Assembly: GCA_001600455.1 (NCBI GenBank)
Contig: BCKC01000010.1
Coordinates: forward strand, 502,144-566,143
Source: Endocalyx cinctus
Lineage: Eukaryota > Ascomycota > Sordariomycetes > Amphisphaeriales > Apiosporaceae
DNA: 64,000 nt
Direction: 5' to 3'
Shown here: positions 24,631-35,528 of the stretch, in pieces
How positions within the stretch are numbered: position 1 is the first letter of the stretch
How the letters are laid out: each line of letters opens with the position of its first letter
Notes under the pieces: model-generated
Database searches by the model: none
What the model was told of the DNA's origin: nothing
Seen by the model: only the letters and a program-made list of their open reading frames with translations
Translations under genes and position numbers: made by a program

Positions 24631-25616
24631 AAGAAAAAATGGCAAAAAAAAAAGAAGAAAAAAAAAGTTAACATATACCAATTTCTGTAATTTCTATTAG
24701 ATTATTAAACTGATTTGTCCATCCTTGGATAAGAATACACAGTCAATTATAATTCTCAACTTGATGGCCGCCACTTTCCTTTCACTTCTTCTGATCTCAA
24801 AATATGTCTCTTCCTCCCCCCTAGATTTTTAGCTGACCGAGGCCTGTGTAATATTAGTATCTATGCCGATGCACGAAGTAGCTTACAGCTTGCAGAAGTA
24901 CCTGAGTACCTAGTTACGTCGGGTCTAAAAGCAGTAATAACAAGGATGTCAGGCCATTTCGAAAATTATATTCGACTAGAAAGAATAATCTCAAAAGCCT
25001 CAGGATACACTACTACTTGGACAAATGTATTGGGGATACATTGATATAGGTTGTTTACCTGCTTTCTGCAACAAAAACCTCGTGGCATTGACTTTGGTAG
25101 ATTACTTGTCATTCCGCTAGCTACGAGTACTCTAATCTATGTACTCTTAGCTAATTGGGAATGATGGATGAAATTTAATAATACTAAAGTAGTTGGGTTT
25201 GGAGGAGTTTTTTTTTTTTTTGTCATAAAAATATTCAGGCAACTTCTAACCTCCAGGTAACAGGAGCCCTTTAGAAGTCTATATATTTCTTGGATCCTCA
25301 TTCCATAAAACACCTGCATTGTCTTCATATCGCAGTCAATACCGCTTAACTGCATCATCCATAACATGTAAGATAGACTTCGCCTGTGTGGCTCAGGTGG
25401 GTCGAGTGCACGACACGACGTGGGGGCCGAATGGCACGCAGCCTGATAGCACCCTCCAGTTTCCCCTCAAAGAAATGGTAAAAAAAAAAAAAAAAGAATG
25501 AAGTTTCTCATCACGCTTGGATATGCATCTCTTTTTTCCAAGACACGAACAATTCTAGACAGATAAACCTTTCTTCTGACACGAGCTTTTGAAATACTTC
25601 AGCTGCTTGAAATTCA
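24631..25616. other. intergenic between co-oriented genes
   Basis: AT-rich, with A-rich sequence right after the rhodopsin-domain stop and T or A runs at 25209-25220 and near 25480-25494. It contains the presumed promoter of the orphan gene at 25617. No gene seen. Confidence 0.5.
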
Positions 25617-28600
25617 ATGAATTCTCTCGGAAAAATACAACAGTCTCTTGTCGCGGCTACACAAGAGACCACAATCGCCTTGGCCAATGCGAATTTCGAT
25701 TTCTCCCTGGTCCGCGTCGAAGCACCGCCGGAATACAGGGAACTCGGGCTAGCTCTGGCGAAGCGCAAGAAGGCCGAAGCCGAGGACGGCCCCGCTCACG
25801 TCACCGCCCGCCGGCTGGGCTCGCTGTTCCATAGCATCCTGCCCGAGACGCCGCACCTGATCCGCGCGTACGGGCACCGGGCGTCGGCGATCGCGCAGTC
25901 CGAGTTGGTCAACCCGCGCGGCTCCCAGGACGAGCACGGCCCGTTCAGCGACTACGTCGGCGTCGACGGGACCTCGATATGGGCGGCGGCGACCTCGGGC
26001 CCGGCCGCCATCGCGGCCCATCTGCTCGCCTGCATCATCGCCTGCTGCTGGCCGGCGGACGAGGCGACGGCGATCTGGATGGAGGTCGTCTCCGAGCGCA
26101 AGCGGCGGCTCGAGCAGAAGGCGGCCGGCGACCTCTTCGACATGCGGGAGGCCGTCAGCGCCCAGCTCGAACTCAACCAGGAACAGCTGGCGAAGTGGGA
26201 CGCAAGCGCCAGGGCGTGGCTGAGTGCGGCCAATGAGTCCCCTATCGTTGAGCCGCGCCAAAGAAAATTGGGAGGCCTCCTCGACAAGCTGAACATTTCC
26301 GTCAATAGCAGACAGGATCTGTATACGAGCATCACGGAGGCGTGGAAACTCTCGCTCGAGACGTTCGAGAAGGTTATTTGTGGCGCGAGCTATAGCGTTG
26401 TTGACGGCGCCGTGGTAGTCGCGCTGTTCTCGTGGCATCTATATCCTGACCTTGTCGTCGTAGGTCGCGAACCATTAGAAATCGTCCAAAAAGATGAGCT
26501 TGTAGAGGCAGGTGGTGTTGTCACTATAGGTCTCGCAGCACCGAGTGCTACTGACCTTGATCCATCTACTAGGATGGGAGTACATTGGTCATTGTCATTG
26601 GGTCATTTACGCTATTACGGAGCGCCTCAGAAAACGGTCCGATCTCTTAGTTCTACGCCTTCCGGGAACCAGAGATTTTCGGTTGAGGAATTCGTGTTCG
26701 TTTTTCTAGGTGCTATTATCGGTAGTTGGTCATCTTATAAAACGATTCAGACTGAGGACGCTTTCAAGTTTATTGAGCTTGCCACGAGAAAGTTTGATGA
26801 AACACTCAGAACGGGACTACCCGAGGATTTTTCACAAGCACTCTTGAAAGGGTCCTGGATTCATATAGTGAGCAATGCCACACGAGAATATCTCGGTGAG
26901 ACAGGCGAGAGAAAGAATAGTATTCAAAAACTTGTGGACCTCGGTATTCGCCAGAGAAAGTTTTTGGAGCAAGATATGCGCTCCCGTCGTAGTATTCCTA
27001 GACCAGCTTATTTGTTTGGACTCGGCACATTTAGACTTCTTGAAGTTCTCGAGGAGGAAGCTGACCAGGATGCCTTCCTCGAGACGACTGCCAAATGGTT
27101 CTCACAAAATAGTGACGATATGAAGTACAATATGGACTTCCTATTGGTTATTCCAGCACATTCAATACGAAATGCGGGTAATAATGTGATCGATGAGCGC
27201 GATGTGAATTTCATCTTCTATTCTCGATCACGCATTCAGCAAAGAAATCCGTCTCTACGTAAATGTGGACCTGATTCAATTCTGGAACGACAAGCTGATG
27301 GAGGCTATCTCATTCGCTCTCGCCTACAGCTTAAATTACGTATCTCGCACCTGGGCTCGCTGGTACAAGAAGTCTTATGGGCTCAACCTCCTGAAGAAAT
27401 CGCCAAAATGTTACGCAAGAAGAAAGTATTCACCACTGAAAATATGCGCTACGTGTTTCGCGAAATCGTAAAAACCCCGCGATATGTAATATTCGGCTCA
27501 AAATCGAAGGCTGACCCAAGATCATGGCTTCATCATCCTGCACCACTACTATCGGATGAGTTAAATCTGCTACAGCCTCAAAGCGAAATCGAGAATCTAC
27601 TTCAAACAAAGCGCCTCAGCCCGTATGGGCTCCTCCGATTTAGTACAAGGTCGAATAATTGTGTACTGCTTCGAGGATTGTCTGCTACCAAAGCTCTTTA
27701 TACTGATCTTTCTGGCGCAACAATCTCTCCATATGTTCTGGCTAGCTCTGTGGCGTGGTTGACTTCCTACCACTTTGTAGAACCGCGAAGTCGAAAATTG
27801 GCAGATGGTATAATTCATAAAAACATAAACGCACCATCGGGTAAGATAGATTCTATCTTCTCTCATAACCTCGATCGTTCGCGCTCATTTATGCTGCTTA
27901 TGTTTCTTGAAACGGGACAAATCATGGAAGAAAAGTTTTTATCCCAGTGGGACGATGTCATTGCTTTATCCATTGAAGATACTCTGTATTTGAATCCTGC
28001 CATCGTCAGCAATCCATCGTGGAATGCTTTTCATGGTTATGACCTTCGACGTGTTCGTGGTAATATTGGGCTATCTGGTGTTAATGTGATTGGATGGTTT
28101 TCGGATTCGGTCGCTGAGATTCGGCGAGGTGATCCTTCGAATTGGCAAGTTATTAATCACAACCCTTACCAAGGCGAACTTGAGAACCATTTCTCAAACA
28201 CCTCACTCCATCTTCGATTCAGTGGGTTTAAAGAGGACATTGACTTTGGAACCCATCACCGGATTTCACACGGTGCGAAGATCGATGCTATTGTATCGGC
28301 TTATGATGAGAGTGGATGGCTGGGTGATCTAAACATACTTGCAGCCGCCAAATCGAAAAGATTTCGGATAGTTCGACGCATGGCTGGTTGTTCGTCTCAC
28401 GCCGTTGGCGATGTACCAGACCGAGCGATGGTTAGCATTGAAAACTGGGAAGAACTACTGAGCCCGCACCCTACGGTCCCCGGAGTTGTAAAGTGCCATG
28501 GAAATTGGCAGGCTCGGTTGACGGCGATGTCTCTTGGTGTTCAACTTGGATATCGCACGCTACTATTCGACGATCATGGCTGTTGGCGCTGCGCCTTAAA

Positions 28601-28934
28601 GACTCTAGATGATATGAATAGAGATATATTTAACCACGGGAGCTCATACGATTCATCATCTACTGGTTCCTCGCTTTTTGATAACCATGAGCTTATGCTG
28701 CAGCAAAATGCAGATGATGATGAGACCAAATCAGAAAATGCTACACACTCGAAGGAAGAGAGCGATATCACCAGTGACCAGCAAAGCTCACAAAATGTGT
28801 CGATAGACGCACTGCATATATCCGATCAAGACACCGACGCGGAAGCAGAAACAGATGATGGAAGTTCTTCGTCTTATGGCTCCGATGGTGAAACCGACTC
28901 TCCAGAATATGCTTCGACAATATTCATTCTCTAA
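25617..28934 (+). CDS. large uncharacterised fungal protein, single exon, 1105 residues
   Basis: One uninterrupted frame of 1105 residues. I recall similar full-length proteins (start MNSLGKIQQ, then DFSLVRVEAPPEY, HVTARRLG, VGVDGTSIWAAATSG) as a family in sordariomycetes annotated only as hypothetical; this needs a search to confirm. Residues 1-120 are soluble and mixed. AAATSGPAAIAAHLLACIIACCW, near 125-147, is hydrophobic and could be a buried helix. Residues 150-230 are helical and charged. The middle (about 230-1000) has no motif I know, and residues about 1010-1105 are acidic, Ser/Asp/Glu-rich and probably disordered. No signal peptide is seen. Composition changes sharply inside the exon: 26041-26100 has 43 G/C of 60, whereas 26521-26580 has 31 and 27841-27900 has 24. 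No function is proposed. Confidence 0.88.
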   Translation: MNSLGKIQQSLVAATQETTIALANANFDFSLVRVEAPPEYRELGLALAKRKKAEAEDGPAHVTARRLGSLFHSILPETPHLIRAYGHRASAIAQSELVNPRGSQDEHGPFSDYVGVDGTSIWAAATSGPAAIAAHLLACIIACCWPADEATAIWMEVVSERKRRLEQKAAGDLFDMREAVSAQLELNQEQLAKWDASARAWLSAANESPIVEPRQRKLGGLLDKLNISVNSRQDLYTSITEAWKLSLETFEKVICGASYSVVDGAVVVALFSWHLYPDLVVVGREPLEIVQKDELVEAGGVVTIGLAAPSATDLDPSTRMGVHWSLSLGHLRYYGAPQKTVRSLSSTPSGNQRFSVEEFVFVFLGAIIGSWSSYKTIQTEDAFKFIELATRKFDETLRTGLPEDFSQALLKGSWIHIVSNATREYLGETGERKNSIQKLVDLGIRQRKFLEQDMRSRRSIPRPAYLFGLGTFRLLEVLEEEADQDAFLETTAKWFSQNSDDMKYNMDFLLVIPAHSIRNAGNNVIDERDVNFIFYSRSRIQQRNPSLRKCGPDSILERQADGGYLIRSRLQLKLRISHLGSLVQEVLWAQPPEEIAKMLRKKKVFTTENMRYVFREIVKTPRYVIFGSKSKADPRSWLHHPAPLLSDELNLLQPQSEIENLLQTKRLSPYGLLRFSTRSNNCVLLRGLSATKALYTDLSGATISPYVLASSVAWLTSYHFVEPRSRKLADGIIHKNINAPSGKIDSIFSHNLDRSRSFMLLMFLETGQIMEEKFLSQWDDVIALSIEDTLYLNPAIVSNPSWNAFHGYDLRRVRGNIGLSGVNVIGWFSDSVAEIRRGDPSNWQVINHNPYQGELENHFSNTSLHLRFSGFKEDIDFGTHHRISHGAKIDAIVSAYDESGWLGDLNILAAAKSKRFRIVRRMAGCSSHAVGDVPDRAMVSIENWEELLSPHPTVPGVVKCHGNWQARLTAMSLGVQLGYRTLLFDDHGCWRCALKTLDDMNRDIFNHGSSYDSSSTGSSLFDNHELMLQQNADDDETKSENATHSKEESDITSDQQSSQNVSIDALHISDQDTDAEAETDDGSSSSYGSDGETDSPEYASTIFIL

Positions 28935-29777
28935 AAGCTTCTTAAATAAAATAGTCGTCTGGTTCCAATAGGTAATTAGCGAATTATCGAATACCTAGTT
29001 AAGACAGCGAACTTCTCTGTGCTTAAAATTTGGCCCATGGACGAATCAATCACCGGTTAGCAAATATGACTATCCAGAAATATATTTCTCGATCACCCAA
29101 TGAACTATACGCTATATGATTTTTTTTTCTTTTGTTGAAAGAAACAAGTAACACGATTTCCTTCCTCTCATGTCATACAAATGAGATACCATACTTTCTA
29201 TTACTAAAGTTATTCTGTGGACGAAAAAGAAGAGCGTCGTTGGATTGAAATTATAATGATTTCTCGATAACACGATGTGACGTTGGTGGGGGTTTTCTCG
29301 CTCGCTCGTTTGCTTACTTCGAACGCTGTCCGGATAAATAAGGGTAAACGGGAGGGAGGGAATGACGCGACGGGGGGTCCATTTCCTATCCCGTCGGGGC
29401 GAGTTTACACGAGCTCGCATTTAAATGATTTCTTCTTTAAGGGGTGGGAGGGGAAGTATTGTTTTTGTTTTTTTCCCACTTCACTGCTCTAACTGGTAAT
29501 TTCAGATTATCAGTCACAATCTATATATATATAGAATCTCTGTGCTATCTATGCTACATTCCTTCAATAAATTATTTTCCTATCTCAAATCTCTGACTGG
29601 TTTACTGATCTGATTGACGAACTGATTTGGAGAAATCGTACCCCTCAACACCAAAAGCCCCACTTCACGATCTGGTCAGCGCTTGAAACGACTTGATCGA
29701 AAGAAAGAAAATAGAGGGATAAACGGATACATACCAAAAAAGAAAAAAAGAAAAAAAAAAGAAAAGAGAAAATAAAC
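28935..29777. other. intergenic, promoter of the GH43 gene
   Basis: AT-rich at first. An A/G-rich leader at 29698-29776 (AAAGAAAAAAAG-type) runs directly into the start codon of the glycosidase. No gene seen. Confidence 0.5.
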
Positions 29778-30860
29778 ATGGCGCCACCACTCATAACGCA
29801 TATCTACACGGCAGATCCCTCGGCGCACGTCTTCGACGGCAAGCTATGGATCTACCCCTCGCACGATCGCGAGACGGACATCCAATTCAACGACAACGGC
29901 GACCAGTACGACATGGTAGACTATCACGTATTTTCCATCTCGTCCGTATCCGTTTTAGAATCCGCCGCGTCTCCGCCTTTCATCACGTCGGATTCCAAAT
30001 CCGCCTCGAAAGAAGAAGAAGAAGAAAATAAGGGGGCGGTAAAAGACCACGGCGTAGTCCTCGGCACCCAAGACGTCCCCTGGGTATCTAAGCAGCTATG
30101 GGCCCCGGACGCCGCCTTCTCCCCCGAGACGGGGAAATACTACCTGTACTACCCGGCCCGCGAAAAGGGGACGGACATCTTCCGCATCGGCGTAGCCGAG
30201 GGTCCTACCCCGGCCGGCCCGTTCTCTCCCGACCCCCTCCCGATCGCGGGCAGCTTCAGCATCGACCCGGCGTGCTTCGTGGACCCTTCCTCGGGCACCG
30301 GCTACCTCTACTTCGGCGGGTTATGGGGCGGCCAGCTGCAGTGTTTCCAGCGCGGGAACGACGCGTTCGACGCGAGCTGGCTGGGACCCAAGGAGCCGTC
30401 CGGACCGGGCGCCAAGGCGCTGTTCCCCAAGGTCGGCGTCCTCGACTCGTCCATGAAGAAGTTCGACGGGGAGGTTCGCGACCTCGAGATCCTCGCGCCC
30501 GAGACGGGCGAGCCGATCGACGCGGACGATCACGACCGTCGCTTCTTCGAGGCCGCGTGGATGCATAAGCGCGGGGATACGTACTACTTCAGCTACTCGA
30601 CCGGGGACACGCACTACCTGGCTTACGCGACGTCGAAATCACCTCTGGGGCCTTTTACGTACGGCGGGCGGATTCTCGAGCCGGTCTTGGGGTGGACGAC
30701 GCATCATTCCGTCGTCGAGTTCCCGGCCGGAAGCGATCGGTGGTGGTTGTTTCATCACGATTGCGAGCTGAGTAAAGGGGTGAACCATCTTAGGTGCGTC
30801 AAGGTGAAGGAACTTTTCTACGATGACAGTGGCAAAATTATCACGATGAAGGGGGACTGA
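29778..30860 (+). CDS. glycoside hydrolase family 43 (arabinofuranosidase/xylosidase type), probably intracellular
   Basis: Single exon, 360 residues, start in the context AAACATGGCG. It begins at once with the first blade of the five-bladed beta-propeller: HIYTADPSAHVF provides the catalytic base Asp13. SFSIDPACFVD carries the transition-state Asp163, and RRFFEAAWMHKR carries the acid Glu258, so all three GH43 catalytic carboxylates appear present in the expected order. Further propeller motifs are LWAPDAAF, YYLYYPAR, YYFSYSTGDTHYLAYATS and THHSVVEF. There is no signal peptide, so it probably acts in the cytoplasm on imported oligosaccharides. An insertion at about residues 67-90 is rich in Glu/Lys and probably a loop. 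The centre of the gene (30.2-30.6 kb) is markedly GC-rich. It converges with the lipase-domain gene at 31281. Substrate not determinable. Confidence 0.88.
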   Translation: MAPPLITHIYTADPSAHVFDGKLWIYPSHDRETDIQFNDNGDQYDMVDYHVFSISSVSVLESAASPPFITSDSKSASKEEEEENKGAVKDHGVVLGTQDVPWVSKQLWAPDAAFSPETGKYYLYYPAREKGTDIFRIGVAEGPTPAGPFSPDPLPIAGSFSIDPACFVDPSSGTGYLYFGGLWGGQLQCFQRGNDAFDASWLGPKEPSGPGAKALFPKVGVLDSSMKKFDGEVRDLEILAPETGEPIDADDHDRRFFEAAWMHKRGDTYYFSYSTGDTHYLAYATSKSPLGPFTYGGRILEPVLGWTTHHSVVEFPAGSDRWWLFHHDCELSKGVNHLRCVKVKELFYDDSGKIITMKGD

Positions 30861-31280
30861 GGGATTATACTTGAAAATGTAAACTTTGAGTAGACGCACG
30901 TATATTTTATACGGTGTATTGACATATCTTGCAAGCATGAACTTTGTTCTTAGAGCTATGATATTGAGATGAGATGTACTTCAATGCCAACGATCTCCAA
31001 AATTTACGTCTATTCACCTGATCACCCAGTTGGTAAAAGATGAGAAAGGTGTTTTCGCTAGCGAGTGATTTCGAGGGTTATATTCGTATTAGGGTATCCT
31101 GCTGCCAGTGTCATAAAAAACCTAAACCTGGCCCAAAACGCCCGCGGAACACATCCATTCCGCCATATTCTAAATATTTCTGACATCTCTTTTTATGTAT
31201 ATATACATATATACATACATATATATATCTCCTTTTCCACTTTCTTATTTTTCTTTTTTTTCTTCCTCCATTTACTCATT
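30861..31280. other. convergent spacer
   Basis: AT-rich spacer between two convergent genes, with a TA/CA-rich stretch (31196-31229) and T-rich runs near 31244-31262. No gene seen. Confidence 0.5.
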
Positions 31281-34200
31281 TCATTCGACGTATTCCGGGA
31301 CGCCCAATTTGAGTTGTCGGAGGGCGTCCTCGTATCTGCCGGGGCTATGATCCATTAACATGCTCGTTCCGAAACGAATCTCCCTAAAGCGAGCCTCGAC
31401 GTTTCGGATGTATTTCAACTTGATCTGCGTTGCCGGAGCCGGGCGTTGATCGTCCGTCGTCTTCAAGAACGCCGTTTTCCTAGAAACCGGCGTGCTCTCG
31501 ATGGTGAAGACTTCGCCGGGCGGTAGCAGCTTAGTGCTCATCATGCTCGCGCGCAGTGTCTTTAATCCCGCGTACGCCCACTGGTCTTCTTGCTCGTTGC
31601 TGTGTGGCGGTGATGGCGCATTGTTATACCACGTTTTTGCCAGACCTGCCTGAAGAACTCCCTGCATATGACGACGAATCTCGGTTTTCGCTTCGCTGTT
31701 GTCACTCTTGAACGCTAGTGAGAGCGCTTGAAAATCGTGTAAAACACCTAGTGATAGGTGTGGCACGATATCGTTTCCGTATACCACACTCGTTATCAAG
31801 CCTCTCGTATCTTTTTGAAACGAAGGAGACATGACGGCTGCTGGTCCATATGCGTAAACGTGAATTGGTCTACCAGAAGGTAGGCATATGTGAGCTGAGG
31901 ATTCTGGCGTGTTTTCATCCGTCAACAATTTCTTGTGTTGCTCGGCTGAGGTGACAAATGCGCTGCCGTCGGTCGCCGGTTCGGCTAGCATAGCGCCGAG
32001 GAGGGCGGTAACAGAGCCTCCTAAAGAATGACCGCACAGAACCAGACCATAATCAGGGAATTCCTCCAGTGCTTCCTTGAGTGTGAATAACACTCGTCCA
32101 TCGTCGCCGTAGAGAAGACGTCGAGCCGAGGCATGGATTCCCTTGTGAACCTTGTATGATTTGCCTCGCCACGTCAAATCATCATATTCGCACATCATAT
32201 CAACAAGCACATCCTCAAAGCCTAGTGTACCTCGACACGATAGCACCACCGCTTTCGATTCTTCGTCGACCGCGATCGTGTGTACCAATGGAATACCGGT
32301 ATCTGTCGAACCACTAGAGTCGGAACCACCTTGGGTGTCGATAAAAGAAGCTAGCAAAATGCTTGCAGGCGGTAAATCCGTATGATGTGCGAACGAGCGG
32401 ATGTCGCGGTGTGTTTCGTCTAAGAGATCAAGAGCAGGTAGGTCTTTAGAGATTTTCATTAATTTCAAAAAATAGGAACCATATACGGCAGAAGCATATC
32501 GGCTATATCGCGTAATGTTTCTTAGAAAGTGGAAATCGGGGAACATCCCGTCCACTCTCCCAGTTCGTCTTAAGGTCTGAATAGCTTCAGAATCATTGTA
32601 TGCACTTTTTCTTGGGATCGAAGACAGAACAAGAGAAGTTCTAGAGTCGGTAGTTCTGATAGTGTATATGCTCGGAGCATAAGTATTTGTATTCTGTGAT
32701 TTTGACCTCGCGTGACCGCGAGAAGGTGATGGGGGTCCAAGGCTAGGGCCGACACCAGAGGATGACGTATGTTTTGGTGAGTTGACCGGAGTTTTCGTAC
32801 CGTTTTTCTGAATTGTGGGGGAGCAGGGTCTACTCTCAAAAGAGTGTACCGAGAACGTATCAGTCAAGGAAACAATAGAGTTTCGTCGTCTCTGCCCCTG
32901 TAGTTCTAAGTAGGTGGATCTTGATGGATACGTCTCGGTCCTCAATTCGCTTCGAGATCCGAGATCTCTAGATGAGAAATAATTGGGATTTCCTCTTTGA
33001 GGTGGTCGCGGAGCCTCGCGGCTTGGTACCAAGCTCGAGTTTCGAGGCGGCACCGATACTTTCTGTGGTGGTGGAGGGGGCGGTGGCTTCGGCAGAAGGT
33101 GTTTGTTGACAGCGTTGGAATGTTTGGATGTAGATTTCTTCTTCCCGGGTACCGTCTGCTCATCGGAACTCGATTCACGATTAAGAAAAGTCGCAAATGA
33201 TGAGACCGAAGGTTTCTTGAGAACACCTCGAAGTCCAGTTTTCTTGTCGCTTATTCTAGCCGTTGCATCCAACTTCTTCGCTGGTAATTTAACTTCAGGA
33301 AGAGACATGGTCCTTTGGCTAATGGAATTCAGTGATGAGCCGTTTGAGGATTTTCTGGCGTGTCCTTGTCCTATGGCGGCAATGTCTTCCGAGGCAGGTT
33401 CTATGACAGGAGACGGTAAGAGACGTTGATTTGACGAATTGTAAGCTAACCCATTAGAGACATTAGACTCTCTTCTAGCCCGATTCTCGCCATCTTCACT
33501 TCCGGCTAAGCTGGGACGGCGCTTAGCTGCGGAAGCAATGGTCGGGCGCATGATCTTTGGCGGAACCGGAGGAGGGGTGTCGAAATCGGGGCTAGGTAAT
33601 AGCCCGAGTTTATCATCATCAACTTCTTCCACGCATGTTTTACTGCCGTCGTCTTCATCACTATCCGTAGTGGTGAGCTTAACCTTATCTCTGCTAAACT
33701 TGTACACCACCCTGTAATTCGGCGTGACGTCAACCTCCTTTTCACGTAGAAGCTCTTCGGCGTTGCTTATTTCGCTTTCTACCACGTTTAAGCCGGGAAA
33801 AGACGGCGTTGGTAAGTTTGCGGCGCCCTGTATGTCGACCGTGATCGTCTTAGAGACCGTAGTCGATGTTGAAATTGAGACCTTCGCGTTCTTGGGTACC
33901 GACTTTAAGATTTCTTGTTTTAAATACATTTCGGGAAGATAATCCTCGTCATCGCTATTCTGGGTGGTGCCCGGTTGCTGCATTGCGTCGATGAACTCTT
34001 CATTACCAGCCGCGCTATCTGCATGGCCATTTGCGCGCTTGTGAACGCCATACAGAGCCTTATCGTGAACGTCGACACGTCTACCGTCACTCAAGACAAC
34101 GGCATCCCAAATGAGTTCCTCGTGCCCGAGGCGCGAGGCCTCTTCTTGAATCATGTTTCGGCAGCGTATCTGAAGGTAAGCGAAACCCCAGATCCCATAG

Positions 34201-34829
34201 AGTATATCCAGGACCCCGACTTTCTCCCCGGCAACACCGGTAGCCGGATTATCAAATTCTCGGCGGACGAGGGTGATAATGCTGGCAATGGCTCGCGAGG
34301 AATCGGTGGAACCTAATAATCGATCAAAAATATCGAGTACGATCTGAGTCATCCTCGACACGTTGGAACCGACAGACTGGGTGATCTGAAATCCCGAGGT
34401 AGTGACGAAAACCAAGGCAGATACGGTGTGATGTAAATATCCCAGGCTCTTTTCCAGTATGCTTTCGGCATCAGCTCTACCCATTTCAGATCGCGATCGA
34501 CCCATCATATCTTTGGTGGCCCCGATCAATATTCCTTCAAGCATACTCCGACTAATCTCTAGGGCCGATAGGGTGGTAATTTGAGTGGCTTTGAGACCAT
34601 AGCCTCCGACGAGAGTACCGGCTCTGAGAGCGAAGGCGGAATATCTGGTTAAGAAACTAACGGTGCTCGCCACCGAACTCGGAAGAAGCGTCGGACCCTG
34701 AACATGATTTGAATCATTCCCCCCATTATGATTATCGGTTTTTTCAGGCTGGTCCGACTTTTTGAGCTGTAAAGCGCCATTACCGTAGTAATAACGCTCC
34801 CTGTCATCGTCTAACTTTTCGGGGTCCAT
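31281..34829 (-). CDS. class 3 lipase-domain protein (diacylglycerol-lipase-like), 1182 residues
   Basis: One exon. Residues 1-250 contain moderately hydrophobic helices (SSVASTVSFLTRYSAFALRAG; SVGSNVSRMTQIVLDIFDR). Residues about 330-720 are low-complexity, rich in Ser/Pro/Arg, with a poly-proline run (KPPPPPPPQK), and probably disordered. The alpha/beta-hydrolase domain covers about 770-1100: KAVVLSCRGTLGFEDVLVD precedes LVLCGHSLGGSVTALLGAM, whose nucleophile is Ser935, and VVYGNDIVPHLSLGVL supplies the likely catalytic Asp. This order and the long non-catalytic N-terminus match large fungal lipase_3 proteins related to sn1-specific diacylglycerol lipases. Expected role: cytosolic or membrane-associated acylglycerol hydrolysis. 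A 72-base purine (GA) tract lies just upstream, on the sense strand a CT tract. No signal peptide is obvious. Confidence 0.87.
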   Translation of the reverse strand: MDPEKLDDDRERYYYGNGALQLKKSDQPEKTDNHNGGNDSNHVQGPTLLPSSVASTVSFLTRYSAFALRAGTLVGGYGLKATQITTLSALEISRSMLEGILIGATKDMMGRSRSEMGRADAESILEKSLGYLHHTVSALVFVTTSGFQITQSVGSNVSRMTQIVLDIFDRLLGSTDSSRAIASIITLVRREFDNPATGVAGEKVGVLDILYGIWGFAYLQIRCRNMIQEEASRLGHEELIWDAVVLSDGRRVDVHDKALYGVHKRANGHADSAAGNEEFIDAMQQPGTTQNSDDEDYLPEMYLKQEILKSVPKNAKVSISTSTTVSKTITVDIQGAANLPTPSFPGLNVVESEISNAEELLREKEVDVTPNYRVVYKFSRDKVKLTTTDSDEDDGSKTCVEEVDDDKLGLLPSPDFDTPPPVPPKIMRPTIASAAKRRPSLAGSEDGENRARRESNVSNGLAYNSSNQRLLPSPVIEPASEDIAAIGQGHARKSSNGSSLNSISQRTMSLPEVKLPAKKLDATARISDKKTGLRGVLKKPSVSSFATFLNRESSSDEQTVPGKKKSTSKHSNAVNKHLLPKPPPPPPPQKVSVPPRNSSLVPSREAPRPPQRGNPNYFSSRDLGSRSELRTETYPSRSTYLELQGQRRRNSIVSLTDTFSVHSFESRPCSPTIQKNGTKTPVNSPKHTSSSGVGPSLGPPSPSRGHARSKSQNTNTYAPSIYTIRTTDSRTSLVLSSIPRKSAYNDSEAIQTLRRTGRVDGMFPDFHFLRNITRYSRYASAVYGSYFLKLMKISKDLPALDLLDETHRDIRSFAHHTDLPPASILLASFIDTQGGSDSSGSTDTGIPLVHTIAVDEESKAVVLSCRGTLGFEDVLVDMMCEYDDLTWRGKSYKVHKGIHASARRLLYGDDGRVLFTLKEALEEFPDYGLVLCGHSLGGSVTALLGAMLAEPATDGSAFVTSAEQHKKLLTDENTPESSAHICLPSGRPIHVYAYGPAAVMSPSFQKDTRGLITSVVYGNDIVPHLSLGVLHDFQALSLAFKSDNSEAKTEIRRHMQGVLQAGLAKTWYNNAPSPPHSNEQEDQWAYAGLKTLRASMMSTKLLPPGEVFTIESTPVSRKTAFLKTTDDQRPAPATQIKLKYIRNVEARFREIRFGTSMLMDHSPGRYEDALRQLKLGVPEYVE

Positions 34830-34905
34830 GTTTGTCGGTCGGGGAATTATTGATCATAATTTACAAAACATAAAGGGGGGGTAAAAATAATATTTGAGAA
34901 CAGGT

Positions 34906-34977
34906 CGAGAGAGGGAGAGGGAGAGAGAGGAGAGAGAGAGGAAGAGAGAGGAGAGAGAGAGAGAGAGGAAGAGAGAA
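34906..34977. repeat. (GA)n-rich tract upstream of lipase-domain gene
   Basis: Imperfect GA/GGA repeats about 77-150 bases 5' of the minus-strand start at 34829. On the coding strand this is a long CT tract, of the kind often found in fungal core promoters and leaders. Confidence 0.85.
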
Positions 34978-35528
34978 TATCTTTAGATCGGGTCAAAGTT
35001 TCATATTCATAGATATCTGGGGAAATATGTTTACATGACTCTTACTATTGTACCGTACCTAGGTAGTTATGATAGATAATGCAGAGGAGGCAAATCAACA
35101 AGAAATCTTTAGGATCAAATGATCGTTGGCGAAAAGTCAATGCGCCTAGCTTTGCAGTAGTAAAGCTTTTAAGCATGTGATAGTGCATTAATGTCGTGTG
35201 GGGGATAAGGAAGGATAAGGAAGATAAGGGGGGTGAATACTGTACTATATACTCTGTAAAGTACCTACCTAGGTACCTACGTAGGTACTTACTTAAGTAG
35301 ATAGAGTACTGTAAGAGTACTATAAAGTACAGTAGTAAATATGTAGGGGAGTAGGGGGGATTTGCAAAAGGGGAATTTTGGACGGATCAGCAAGTTAGTA
35401 TATAGACCATGACTGGTGACGAGATACTTTCAGTACTTATATCCAGCAAAGTCTTTCGAACAAGATATCTTCATTGGTTAATATTATGCCACACACGCGA
35501 CTTGACACGTATGTAATAATTGGTACAT

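Noticed and set aside
25749..26438. 229-codon minus-strand frame inside the orphan gene
   Set aside because: Coincides exactly with the GC-rich 5' block; Arg/Gly/Ala-rich with no domain; explained by composition.
30098..30614. Open frames antisense and out of frame within the GH43 gene
   Set aside because: Shadow frames in GC-rich coding sequence; the GH43 frame carries all catalytic motifs.
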